Source of the DNA: Daphnia pulex | Lineage: Eukaryota; Arthropoda; Branchiopoda; Diplostraca; Daphniidae | Length of the DNA: 64,000 nt | Direction of reading: 5' to 3' | Assembly: GCF_021134715.1 (NCBI RefSeq) | Contig: NC_060024.1 | Location: 8,680,001-8,744,000 of the forward strand | Part shown: positions 11,412-22,046 of the stretch, in pieces | Numbering within the stretch: position 1 is the stretch's first letter | Layout: each line of letters opens with the position of its first letter | Translations under genes and position numbers: made by a program | Notes under the pieces: generated by a model | Told to the model about the DNA's origin: nothing | Seen by the model: the letters and a program-made list of their open reading frames with translations, nothing else | Databases searched by the model: none

Positions 11412-12930
11412 CTTATCTACAAATAAACTATCTCAACTAGATAATTGTCCAGGACAACCACAGAAGAACCCACAAAATCTACGAAGTAGCCCCCCACTAC
11501 AATAACAGATTTTTATTTCTTTCGTTAAATGAATTCACTAAAATAGAACTATAGCAGTTATCAGTAAGAAATACATTTCTTGGTATTGAAGGTTTTTTTA
11601 AATGGTGAGATATTCGGATATAAAACATTACTAACAACAACATAACAATTTGATACACATTTGATTAACTTCCTTCTATTTCTTTGAATTTCTTCGTTTT
11701 AAATGGATTTCATTATTTACTGGGTTATAAAATAAAAATATAATATTTCAAATGATGTCTCTTCCTTCGGGGGCTGGCTAACCTCGCCCAAGAGGAGAGA
11801 TCAGTGAGTCGCTAGAACAATTGAATAATCTCATTCACACACACTCAAACTAGTAAGGTCTTATTTTAGACTGCTTCTTTGGGTACCGGGTCTAGAGTCA
11901 ATTCCCTTGGGCATCCGCTCATTGTATTTCCGTTGTATTCTGTGTATGGTGTCGATCTCCGTCGTGGGTCAGGACTTATATTTATATTGTGTTGCGGGAC
12001 TTAGAAAATATTTCCTCGAATAAGGGATATTTCTCTAAGAATCAGGATTCAGATCATATCTGTTTACTGATTGGGAGTTGCAGCCTTGCTGGGAGTTAGA
12101 GATGCCCGGCATCCAGACGTGATTCCTCGAGTACCCGACGACGCTCCGTCCAACGGTCACCTCCTACATTCAGCCCACCTCTGATAGCAGTTCTTCGGTG
12201 TGACTCTGTGTCACAGTCGGCAAACCAAAAGCCTTGCTAATCGTCTCGATAACCGGTACAGTAACACTTAGTAACCGGTCTTATTTGCTTCTGTACAGAT
12301 CTGAACGAGTTCCATTCGTCCTAGACGCATCGTCACTACACCGCCTCACTTATCTTCCTAGAAGTAAGTAACTGGAGAACGGTATTTCCCGTCGAACAGT
12401 TCATCCATTGAACCGCCCAGAGAAATATGGTAGAGAATTGTCCCTGATAATTCTACGTGGTGAGTGTAATGTGTGTGAATGAGACTAAGTGTTTTCGATT
12501 GGACTTGGATCTTCCTTCAGTAATCTTTCTTTATACATGTGTTAAATTAACTAAAATAATGGTCAGACTTCTTTGTAGTTCTTTTCAGTTCTTTGTAGCT
12601 CTGGAAACAGCTCGAGTAGGCCTACATTCCCTCTTGCGTAAAACACAATTTCGACTGTTTTTTTCATTGGCGGACCAACTGTTCCGATGATTATTACTCC
12701 GGTCGAAGCCCATGTCACTGAAAGCCAACACCCGTTCAGTAAATGAATGAAACAAGTGCCTTCTTAGTCCCAGTTCCAGTGATAGAACCTTCCTTAATTC
12801 TGCCTCCTCCATCCACTGCAACGCCAGACACTTGTCCCGCCTGGAACATAATTCCAAAAGGATCAACAAAGTAATTTCGTTAAGCAACTTTTCAAGTAAC
12901 TTTATAAAAATCGTTAATTGTTCTAATTTT
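11412..12930. other. No gene recognised; mucin repeat remnant then unclassified DNA
   Basis: At about 11451-11487 a stretch still reads TTTEEPTKSTK then stop, in a different frame from the mucin, so it is a repeat remnant beyond the annotated stop. From about 11760 to 12440 the sequence is less AT-rich than its surroundings and might be a retroelement terminal repeat, but I could not find matching repeat ends or a primer-binding site. Nothing else is supported. Confidence 0.4.
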
Positions 12931-12932
12931 AG

Positions 12933-14390
12933 GGGTAGACCTAAACCCTCGTTGGTCGATGGGCTTGGGTATTCATATACCAAAAAATCTTTGAAAAAAG
13001 ATTCATCCGTCAATTGGCGCAGTCCAATACGGCCCCCTGCAAAGGAATGGTTGCCCAGAAAGGCAACACTTTCGCACCATTGGTCAGTCATGTTTGTGGT
13101 GTGAAAAAATACATCGAGGTCAAGGCTTCCATCACAGCGGAAGCTAAACAAAAGGCCCTAGGAAGCCTTTATGATTCAGCACTGAAGATTTTGGAACCAA
13201 TTTTAATCGACCTGGACGTACTTCTTCCAGATCCAAAACTTGTTGTTTGGTCAATGAATCGGGCACGACAAGCGTCTTGTCCCCCGAATCCAACCAATCT
13301 TCTCTTCGATGTCCAACACGAATTTATTCCTGAGGAATGAATGAATTCGTAAAATACAAAACTGGTATTTTTGCAACTATCCCACTTGTTTTTTTTACTA
13401 CAATTTTGAAGGACTTCTTTCATGCGGACATAAAAATTGGAACGGGGGAAAAGGTTCGGCGCCATCTCATATTTGCAACAGAGCGACAGATAGAAATATT
13501 AAGAACTGTTGATGCTGTGTGTAATGAAGTGTTGATTCTTTTGATCTTTTAAATAGATACTTTTAGGCTGGTTAAAAAAGGGCCCTTCAAGCAACTTTTC
13601 TCAATTCATGATTTCATCCGTAAGGATGATATGATGAAGCAAGTTCCTCTTATGTTCACATTGATGTCAAGAAGGACAGCTTCCAACTACCGAAAAGTAT
13701 TCAAAGAAGTGTGTCGCATTATGGGTCCAAAAATGGAAGTCACCGAAGTCGTCTCTGATTTTGAGCGTGCTATTTGGAGGGGGGGGGGGGGTAGAAGATG
13801 TTTTTCCTTCAGTGAAAATGTACGGTTGTTGCTTTTCACTGGACCCAGGCCGACGTGTTTATACGAGTTAAGAAAATTGGGTTAGTGGGGTTGTATAATA
13901 AGCAGGAAGAGGGTGTTGACTCTGCATCTAATCCCATCCGAAAAAATTCACAAAATTTTCAATGGACTATGGGAAGAAGCTAAATCCCTTCATTTGAGCC
14001 AAGGCCAACATCTTTTAATTGATAATTTTTTTTTAATATGTTAATACTCAATGGATATTTTATCCTGTCTTGACCATCTCGAAGTGGTATTGCTTTAATA
14101 AAGTAATTAGAACAAACAAAGATGGCGAGGGATGGCACAATTGAGTAAATAGTAGAAAGACAAGCTGGGCTTAACTTGTATATGAGATTATCTCTGTTTA
14201 TTTGAAGGACCCAAAACTGTCCCTTTGCATTGCAAGCTTTTAAATCAAAACATAGAATTAAGAGACCAAAAATCGCTACCAGTATACTCCAAAAGAAGTT
14301 ACACTCTATCTGGTCGTCGTACAAAGCCAAGGAGTTCAGGAGTGAAGAACTCCTAGAAAAATGTTTCCTGTTGTACACTAGCAACAATTA
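12933..14390 (+). pseudogene. Broken FLYWCH/MULE-type transposase
   Basis: Coding remnants fall in shifting frames. At 12933-13105 a FLYWCH-like zinc finger is split by a one-base shift near 13020 (GYSYTKKSLKKDSS and NWR, then PCKGMVAQK and LVSHVCG). From 13110 to 13560 a continuation is interrupted by TGA at 13338 and TAA near 13549. From 13562 the MULE core reads FKQLFSIHDFIRKDD, VPLMFTLMSRR and VSDFERAIW; DFE is the expected place of a catalytic Asp. A run of 13 G at 13779-13791 breaks the frame, after which GCCFHWTQ follows. Near 14115 the C-terminal motif RTNKDGEGWHN is directly followed by TGA, then about 90 more codons in pieces to 14390. Family features: MULE transposases carry DDE residues and this C-terminal motif. 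With at least five lesions it cannot make a functional protein. Terminal repeats were not found. Confidence 0.75.
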
Positions 14391-15406
14391 ATACGAAATA
14401 GACGAGGATGTGGATGATGAAGAAGATGAGGAGTTTTCTGACTGCGATTCTGATTGAGCAGTTTTTTCATCAAATTGTAAAGTGTAAAAAATATATATTT
14501 GTATTTCCATCAAATCTACTTTTTTTTCTATTGGCCGGAATGGTAGAAAAGTTGGGGCGAATTGGTTAATTTTGGACGAAATGGGAAGGCCACTTCGGCC
14601 TAATTTGGGCAGTTTGGGCAGTTTTTTGTCGGACGAAGTGACCAGAGACCGTTTTAGATACTTGATTCATTTGTTATTATTTTGCAAAAAAATTTAAAGA
14701 TTTTACCAAAAGTGTTTTTGGAGGGTAAATAGGACATGATTTGTTGTCTTGATTAGAACAAAAATGTTAAATAAACGTTGCAACGTAGGGTTATATAGTT
14801 GTACACTGTTGTTGTTTTCTGTTGTTGTAGTTTTTAACATACGCGATCTGCAACTCAACCAGACCAAGATACACCTTTTTTCTGGAGGTAGTTTCCGGAT
14901 CGCAATCCGGAAAGGGACTTTAAAATATGGACTACGTCTATTCTGTTTATAGCTGCAAGGCGATTCCAACGGAATAAATTCCGGATTTTTATCTTTTTTT
15001 TTTCGTTTCCGAGATAATCGGAATTTATATTCGTGAAATATCTAAAAATCCCAAAGTCTCTCCCTCAGTCCACATCGCTTCTCACTGTATATTCGGCTCA
15101 CAGACAAAAAGCTAATTGATAAAAATTGAACCCTTTCATCCCTTTTCCAGAATCCAAGAGGATGTTTTAAAATTCGGTCGTATGTCCGAGAAATCACGAT
15201 TTTCGTGATAACCCGATTTCGACCCATTTTTGAGGTTTTTCATTCGGCGTTTTCGTTTGCATTATATGTGCTTTTCGCTCCCTTTCTGTCCACTCCTTCG
15301 CTTATTCCCTGTTTTCTATGTATCAGAGGCTTGTATATCTATACAGATGAGACTTGATACATAGGAAAGAATGGCTTACTATGTGCAGTCGACGTTTTTC
15401 CCCCTC
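14391..15406. other. Intergenic DNA, no gene seen
   Basis: AT-rich sequence. An acidic tail (YEIDEDVDDEEDEEF) at 14391-14450 may be the extreme end of the preceding transposase remnant. A short direct repeat TTTGGGCAG occurs twice near 14607-14624. Small open frames here have no recognisable protein character. Confidence 0.4.
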
Positions 15407-16151
15407 CCTAGCAGACGAATTCGACTGCGCTGCCTGCTCCTTTCGGCGAGCTTCGGAAACTTTGTTTTACATTCTCTGTGCTTCGGAAACTTAGTTATAA
15501 AATAGAGAAATTAACATTCTCTCTACATACTCTCAAGTAGGTCCAGTATGCTGATGGTCGTGTCATCACCGGTGCTCGTCGTCGTGATCCCATGAATCAT
15601 CATCTGCGTCATCTTCACTGATGGCTACCCATTCCTTACCGCATCAACTTCAAGATGTCTCAACGCTTGTGCTCCCTTCTACCTATCTAGCCTCATTTCT
15701 CCTCGTACTGCCAACAGTCATCCTAACTCATCATCTGACCGCATCCTAAGATCCTCCGTTGTTCCATCAACTCTTTACGACCTTGTTCCTCCTTCTGCAC
15801 GTGTAGAAACACACGGCAGAAGGGCGTTCACCAACTATGCACCTCTTGTATGGAATAAGCTCCCGGTGCATGTTCGCTCCTCCTTTTTTCTCTCTTCAGC
15901 TTTCGCACTGCACTTAAAACTCACTATTTTCGTCCCGCATATTAATCTGATTTCCCTGTGTCAGTCTTGAGCCAAGAGGCGCGAGAAGATATATTATTAT
16001 TATTATTACATGGCTAGTGGGTTGGCTAGTGTATCCCCGGAATAGCTCCTCCCCTACGTCATGGGGGCGGAGATCAATATCGCCATGCAAAGCCAAGCTT
16101 CTGGAGCTCGCCGAAAGGAGCAGCGCAGTTGAATTCGTTAATTAGGCTAGG
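15407..16151. repeat. Imperfect inverted arms flanking the LINE tail
   Basis: Left arm 15407-15452 (CCTAGC, then ACGAATTCGACTGCGCTGC and CTCCTTTCGGCGAGC) is the near-complement of right arm 16105-16151. The core is about 34 bp with one substitution and a 3-nt insertion in the left arm. Inside the left arm CTTCGGAAACTT is directly repeated about 30 bp apart. The arms enclose about 650 bp that includes the LINE end. They could be the termini of a nonautonomous DNA element into which the LINE tail was copied. Confidence 0.6.
15570..16012 (+). mobile_element. 3' end of a non-LTR retrotransposon (LINE, CR1/L2/Jockey-like)
   Basis: Two adjacent frames give the C-terminal part of a LINE reverse transcriptase polyprotein. 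The first reads LH-stop-WLPIPYRINFKMSQRL near 15613-15670; after a frameshift near 15660 the second reads LNACAPFYLSSLISPRT, DRILRSS, then RRAFTNYAPLVWNKLPVHV up to a TGA near 15967. The family hallmark is LHWLP-RI-FK followed by APxYLSSL and RAF--xAP-LWNxLP. It ends in an (ATT)n tail at about 15991-16009, typical of CR1/L2-type 3' ends. The 5' part, including endonuclease and catalytic domains, is absent, so this is a dead 5'-truncated copy. The exact clade is not certain. Confidence 0.8.
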
Positions 16152-17331
16152 TAAGCCTAGACGCCCAGGTAGCTATTTTACTTTAGGATGATTCCATATG
16201 AACACGACCAAAACCTGTGGCGACCATCTCACCGATTTGATCGCCATTAGGCTTTTTCGATTCAAGACAATAAAAAAAAATCCTAGAGTGAATTTGAAAA
16301 AAAGGCGCGTTCGTCTGGCGCGTTCGATTGAATTGTTTAAAAGTCTGCTTGACTGTATATAATCATTAATTTTTGTTTTAGCATATTGAAATGCGTTTAT
16401 TGGCTGATTTATCCATCAGAACATGTTGTTTTATAAATAAACAATTTTTTTAAGAACAAGTGCGACAAAATCGAAGGTTGCGCCAATAGGTGGCGCGAAA
16501 TTTAAAAAGTGAAAAAACGACTGTTTTTGATTCGATAAAAAATTAAATTAATCTCGACGCGGATTCATAAAAAGGTAGTGGAAATGTCAACGAGGCTATT
16601 AGTAATGTGTAGTAAAAATTTTAAACTCGCATCTTAAGTTTAAAATATAATTTTTCAATTTTAAAAGTACAAAAAATGCGATTTTTCTCAAAATTGACGT
16701 TTTTCAACTTAAAAAATCGGAATGATCTACCAAAAGAAATTCTTTCATTTTGTCAGGAAAGACAGCTTATTATATCTGGTTTATCACAAAAAAAGAGTTG
16801 TGTTATTTTTTGTTTAGGAAATATTTCAAACAAACGACAGCGAGTTTTTGTAATCAAAAACTATCAAATTTTCCCCTACAACAGTCAGCAAACGTTTTTT
16901 TTTTGCATTTAAGTTTCTTTACATCTCTAGAATCTATTTGAAGTAAAAATTATCATTCAGATTCGAGTTGGACAGCCAAAATATTATTAATAAATTTTAT
17001 AGAAGAGGGAGAATGGGACGAATGGGGGAGAAGAGGAAACGTGGGTCCTCTTTTTTCGTACGCCCTCCTCTCTCCCATTCGTCCCATTCTCCCCGTTCTC
17101 GCGCTAAAAAAAATGCCCAGCCATGCTGCGTTGCCAGATAAAACGGCAAAAGAAAACAGAGCCCTATAGCCAGAGTCATTTACTATGGTTACGGCTCTCA
17201 ACGTAATGGCTTCCATAAGCTTTTGGCGTTGTCTTGATTCTGTCTTCTCCCAAAAAAATCCTGTCACCTGGTGGATGTGTACCAACACCACGTGTCAGCC
17301 GCCACCGTTTACTGCCCATTTTAATTTCTAA
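16152..17331. other. AT-rich DNA without a gene
   Basis: Mostly A/T-rich spacer with short non-significant open frames. The only structured item is the hairpin at 17007-17093, listed separately. Confidence 0.4.
17007..17093. repeat. Perfect 20-bp inverted repeat (hairpin)
   Basis: GGGAGAATGGGACGAATGGG at 17007-17026 is exactly complementary to 17074-17093, with a 47-nt loop that is pyrimidine-rich. The arms extend imperfectly on the loop side (GAGAAGAGG against CCTCCTCTC). It could be a small foldback element or a hairpin RNA source. No open frame depends on it. Confidence 0.8.
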
Positions 17332-17416
17332 GTTCTAACAGAGCTATAGATACCTGGTCGGTTCATGGCTGTGTTGGCTTCCCTATCCCGGTTTCAGGGT
17401 AAACGTAAGCCGATTT
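17332..17416 (+). repeat. Left target duplication (17332-17339) and left terminal inverted repeat
   Basis: GTTCTAAC at 17332-17339 followed by AGAGCTATAGATACC and on to CGTAAGCCGATTT at 17416. Pairs with 19476-19560. Confidence 0.85.
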
Positions 17417-17598
17417 TCAGAGGGTTTTAGGGCGGAGCTTGTCAGAAGTTGTGAAGTGGAAAAATGAGACAGCGCCATCTAGTGATAAGACGTTGACTTT
17501 CAAATAATACTTTCGGCGGCCATTTTCGTGTAATATGTGAATACGGCGGCCATCATCGTGTATTACGTGAATGAATTCTAACCATAATTTCTGTAAAA

Positions 17599-18459
17599 AT
17601 GGTTGGCAGGTGTGCTGTTCCTGATTGTAAAACAACATATTACAAAGGAAATCAAAAAGAAAATGATGTTACTTTGTTTGCAGTTCCTAAAACTTCATTA
17701 TCAAAATGGCAAGAACTAATTCCATGTAGTAATTTGACGAGCACCTCACGTATTTGCTCCCGTAATGTTGACGAAAGTGACTTTAAATCAGGGATTGAAA
17801 TTTTGAACGTGTTCCATCCTTTCAAACGTAGGAATCTTAATGCTGGAGCAATTCCCAAACATTTTCTGATAAATGGTATTGATATTATATTTCCTGTATA
17901 ATCTGTAATGCACAGAAACTGAACCGTTTTCATTTTAGATACATCTATTCGACAAGCAATGCAAAATGTTGATGCTTTCAAATGGAGAAATAACCTTAAT
18001 GGTATTATTACATAATTTTATTTTGTTTAATATTAAATAACGCAATTCTTAAATATGTATTGCAGTGGAAGCTAATGCTAGCAATGCATCAGCAAGGAAA
18101 TGACCAAAAGTAGACAAAATACCTACTACGTCAAAGAGAAAAAAATTTGACAGTACAGGTATTGATAATAGTTCTCTTTATATTTTATTTTGAAGAGCAA
18201 TTGCTTTAAATTTAATCTTATAGCACCCTCCATGGAAGTTACCTCTACTATTGAAGAATCAATGGACATTCACCAGGCTGCTGAAGAAACAATTTTTGAT
18301 CCACTTCCTGATGTAATGAACCAAAACGTTGCTGTTGTCATTGAAGATTCGACAGTTACATCACCTTCTATGAAAGCAAGCTCTACTAATTTCAAGTCTA
18401 ATTTTGTGACATTTCAGTCACTAGTAACTTTATCAATGGTACCAAAGAATTGGATCTGA
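17599..18459 (+). pseudogene. Decayed THAP-domain gene inside the P-type element
   Basis: Exons that keep frame: 17599-17875, 17939-18001, 18066-18158, 18224-18459, all with GT-AG junctions. Residues 1-90 are a THAP (C2CH) zinc finger: MVGRCAVPDC gives the CX4C pair, then FAVP, W37, RICSR and the late AxPxHF-like segment AIPKHF. The third exon has an in-frame TGA at codon 12 of that exon, and the zinc-binding His normally in CSRHF is replaced (RICSRNVDESDF). Exon 4 is acidic and low-complexity. THAP domains bind the transposon's own DNA in P elements. With the lost ligand and the stop, this copy is probably nonfunctional. The transposase part is missing. Confidence 0.75.
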
Positions 18460-18551
18460 CTTGTCGTCAGATGGCGCATGTTGAAAAATCAAAAATAGAA
18501 ATTGAAAGTTAAAAAAAAATTTCTTCGCCTCCGACTTGTCGTCAGATGGCG
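18458..18551 (+). repeat. Internal 19-bp direct repeat in the P-type element
   Basis: GACTTGTCGTCAGATGGCG occurs at 18458-18476 and 18533-18551, just after the THAP stop codon. A related motif GCGCCATCT appears in opposite orientation near the left end (about 17471). Subterminal repeats in P-type elements can be transposase-binding sites; that role is inference here. Confidence 0.65.
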
Positions 18552-19475
18552 ATTGATTAACATAAATCGTTTTAGTTCATTGACAATCGTCCATTTTCAT
18601 TTTTATTAGTTCTCTAGATATTAAAAATAATTTCCAACCCCGTTAAGATCCCGTGATATGTATCCATCACTTTCACTCTTCCTAGAACGAGCGAGGGCCA
18701 TGGCTCTTGATCACGTGTTTCCACATTTTTCGAGAATAGCCACCCAGTAGTAAAAATAACACATTTATCCACTGCTGCGGAAAGCGCGGAAAAAATGAAG
18801 GGGTAATTAGTGGCGATGCGAGCGGAAAGGAGTAAAAAAAAGTAAATGACAAGGAGGTCAAGAACAGTTTAGACGGGACTGGCGGAACTGGCGTAACTGA
18901 ACTGCCGGAATGAACTCAACTGACTCCGAACGTCACTGGACTTCTTTTTACTTGCTAGTTCTATTTATTATTACATTTTGAAATGTTGAAGAATGGGGCG
19001 CATTTTTAGTAGCGTCAGCTTTTGGCCTTGGCTTTTTCATGAACAAAAGGGGGATTTTTAGAAAGGCATAAGGTTTAAATTCTTCTGGAAGTTATGGGTC
19101 TAGTTTGTGTCGGTTACTCTTGGCCTTGACTCTTTTCAATAGCGAGGGTGACTTTAGAAAGTCAAGTGTCCCTTTTTACAAGCTATGAGCCTGGCGGAAT
19201 CCTTACACTGAGAATAACACGTACCATGTCATTACATATTTTTTTTTACACAACCAAACAATAACATGTAAAAATGTGAGGACACTTAGAAAGATAGGAC
19301 ACTTAGATAAGACTTAGAGGTTTGACAGTTGGATACTTCTACCTTTTTATTATTGTTCACTTCTTGTAGAAAAGTAAGCTGTGATTGGCCAATGAGTTTT
19401 TCATATACCCTTCCTGATTGGCTGGCTTCACGTAGTAGGTGACACACTCACTAGAGGCGCTCATTCCAGTTTCCA

Positions 19476-19560
19476 AATCGGCTTACGTTTACCCTGAAAC
19501 CGGGATAGGGAAGCCAACACAGCCATGAACCGACCAGGTATCTATAGCTCTGGTTCTAAC
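19476..19560 (-). repeat. Right terminal inverted repeat and right target duplication (19553-19560)
   Basis: Reads AAATCGGCTTACG through to TATAGCTCTG, the reverse complement of the left arm, then GTTCTAAC. One extra G at 19552 before the octamer is the only end difference. Confidence 0.85.
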
Positions 19561-19690
19561 AACATTGATACGTTATTACAATACTTAGTCGTTATAGGTT
19601 TGGTTGGCTATCTTAAATCTTAATTGGTTTCCACTTAAAGTGTTGTAAAATACTTAAATTTTAGCAAAAAGAAACAAAAAAGAAATGTTC

Positions 19691-19755
19691 CCCGGTGGGC
19701 CCGAAACCACGTTCCTCGGGGTGCTACTACAGTGCTCTACCCACTACACCACTTG
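19691..19755 (-). mobile_element. tRNA-derived SINE head
   Basis: On the minus strand the sequence reads TGGTGTAGTGGGTAGAGC (19733-19750), a good RNA polymerase III box A, then about 25 nt later GGTTTCGGGCC (19698-19708), a degenerate box B. I could not fold a full cloverleaf with an acceptor stem, so a SINE or tRNA relic is more likely than a working tRNA gene. It sits just beyond the P-type element. Confidence 0.5.
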
Positions 19756-19830
19756 CTATTGCTATTCCACTGTATTTGGTTCAATCAGTTTGTAATATAT
19801 TTGTACACTGGCTTATCTTTCGTCGTTTCA

Positions 19831-21086
19831 TTAAGTTGAGACTATCACCGCTAGATGCGCTCCGACATGGAAGAAGTCCGAGGGGGGCGGAATAGAGTTT
19901 GAAGGAGGCATGTCCGTAAAGGACCCATCAAGACGACGCCATCTCCGAGAGAATCTTCCGCCATATGAGTCGCACAACCATAAGTCATGGCGTCCGTTTT
20001 CTAGCGTTATAATATTCTTGCCGTTTGCTTTGTATTTTTCCCGGATGCATTTGATAAGCTGGGCCATTTCACTGCTATTGCCGATGACTTTGCACGACTC
20101 AGAATCTCGGCTCATGGTGGTCAAAATGTCCTAGACACTCAAATCGACTCGACTCGATTTTCTCATCTCTTTAGCGATGATCTCCATATTTGACAGCAAA
20201 GTCTTTCACCTCCATCAAATTTCTCTGCAAACTGTCGTCAATCAAAGCCATCCACCGATCTTTAATCCAGGGGTATCGAAGCAAATTCTTCAGGATGTTT
20301 CTTAATTGTGTTTTATCGTTCGACTTATCTTTGAGTTTCGGGTGGCGGTGAACGACCAAACAAAGAAAGTGGTCGGTTCTTTCCTGCCCGAATTGGACAT
20401 CAAGGACATTCGTCAGGCGAAGGGCAAGGTCGGGCACCGAATCGACGGCCAGCTGGACGTAATAGCGTATCACAGATGGCCAATCGTTCAAAGAAGCGCG
20501 CTAGAGAAACGGCCCAATACAACGTCTTCGCGCGTGTAGCAGATAATGAAGTTTAAGTGCCGTTAACTTGTTTGTCATCAACTGGTTTGGGATGCCCGCC
20601 ATTTCCTGCCGGATCCAAGGCCGGATCTTCTGGTAGAAAATTGGCAAAAACTACTCTGGCGCTCCGGGCGGTGCCACCATATTAAACAAGCGGTCGGACG
20701 AAAGCGAAACTCTTCATTTTGATTTGATCCTCTTGGCACTTGTCGGTAAGTTGGCCGAGTAAATTCTCAATGGCGAAAATGGCGAGCATGTCAATCCACG
20801 GGTGAGGTCGACATCCAGTCGAGACGGATAGACACAAGTCGAGCGGGAATTCTTCAACATCTTTGAAGAATTTGCTTGTCTGCTGGACGGACAATTCTTG
20901 ATTCGCTTCGTAGGGTTTTAGTGAAGAAACGACGACGTCACGTATCCAGCAATCGAAATTGATGTACGATTTTTCGTCTTCGTTGAAACTGTCGTAATCG
21001 GTGATGGAAAAAGTTAACTGGGCGTCCTGGGCACCCAGCAGGTTACCAAGGATATTCATAAACATAAGCGGAGAACCGGAGAACAA
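19831..21086 (-). pseudogene. Broken gene of unknown family
   Basis: Protein-like segments run in order on the minus strand: 21086-20682 (begins MFSGSPLMFMNILGNL, contains DCWIRDVVVSSL and RPHPWIDMLAIF), about 20650-20500 (KIRPWIRQEMAGIPNQLM, then LKLHYLLHAR), 20491-20171 (NDWPSVIRYYVQLAVDS, ending KYGDHR), and 20124-19831 (begins MTTMSRDSE). Stops at about 20680 and 20655 and a one-base shift near 20500 interrupt it. The segments have balanced amino-acid composition and continue one another, which is why I call a decayed gene rather than chance frames. I do not recognise the family. Introns could explain some breaks, so a diverged functional gene is not excluded. Confidence 0.45.
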
Positions 21087-22046
21087 CCCATGCTAGGACA
21101 TAACCACGGAGAAGGGGGGAAAAGCATAATGTCTGTTAGTCAAGGGTTTCCCGTGACGTTCGATATGCTCTCACGAAAGAGGAGCAGAAAAAAAGCTGGG
21201 AATATATAGGGAAGAAATTATAACTGCCAATAACACAAACCAAATAATCAAAAAGTGATCGGTTCAACCAAATTAATGCATAATCTTATTTAAAAAACCG
21301 AAAAATGCATTTTCTGTTCACATTTACTTAGTTAAAAACTCACAGATCCTCCCCAAATCTCTCTATTTAAAATTAGGCGCTTAGGATGCAGCGTTGCCAT
21401 TTTCACAATTTACTGAAATTTCCTAAAATTTCTTACACACCTGATGGCCCCAAGGCCCCAGATTATGACGTCTGTCTGTCGGAAATTAAATAAAGTTGAT
21501 ATCCCTCTATTTTTTAAGATATAGTTCAGATTTTCTTAACAAAGTGTATTTTTTTACGGTTCCCGCCGACTTCGGGATCGCGTCACGCTTGAACCGGCTT
21601 GAACGCCCCGGCCGCCAGTCGACAGACTTGGCTTTTCGTGTGTGTTATACCCCCCCTAACCATATTTTAGCTTCAAACCTTTTGCTAAAGAAAAAACATT
21701 TTTTGGTCACCCAGCTCCCAGACTATTAGTAAATGGCTCTGGCTCTGCTTGCTATTATTTGGTATTTTATTTTATTTAAATTTTTGAAAACCACAACGAT
21801 TTTCCGAACCTAGATTTTTAAATTAAATGTATTTTATTTTGAAAATACGTCAATTTTTTTCAAAGAACACTGTTAAGTGACTAAGTGTTTACGTTTATTC
21901 GTTTAATAACTTGTTGAGGTTTGAGGCCAACCCCCTCTTTGGGGAAAATAGCGCAACGGTACTCGGTCGTCAGAACAGCTGTTTGCCGACTGGCGACTGT
22001 TAAGTATCACAATTCACAAGAGCATAAAAATTAAAAAACAAGAAAA
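21087..22046. other. Intergenic region upstream of SUCLA2
   Basis: AT-rich spacer with no supported gene. The last part should hold the SUCLA2 promoter and 5' UTR, but no clear TATA or initiator stands out. Confidence 0.4.

Larger units (their letters stand above)
17340..19552. mobile_element. P-type (THAP) DNA transposon, complete ends, nonautonomous
   Basis: A 2,213-bp element has terminal inverted repeats of about 77 bp (17340-17416 and 19476-19552) that match almost base for base, starting AGAGCTATAGATACC. The octamer GTTCTAAC lies directly outside each end (17332-17339 and 19553-19560), an 8-bp target-site duplication as expected for the P superfamily. Inside is a four-exon THAP-domain gene, itself broken, and about 1 kb of noncoding sequence. 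No RNase H-like transposase is seen, so movement would need a transposase supplied in trans. Near-identical arms suggest fairly recent insertion. Superfamily assignment rests on the THAP domain plus the 8-bp duplication. Confidence 0.85.

Noticed and set aside
11750-12440. Solo LTR
   Set aside because: Composition is suggestive, but no terminal TG...CA pair with a target duplication could be shown.
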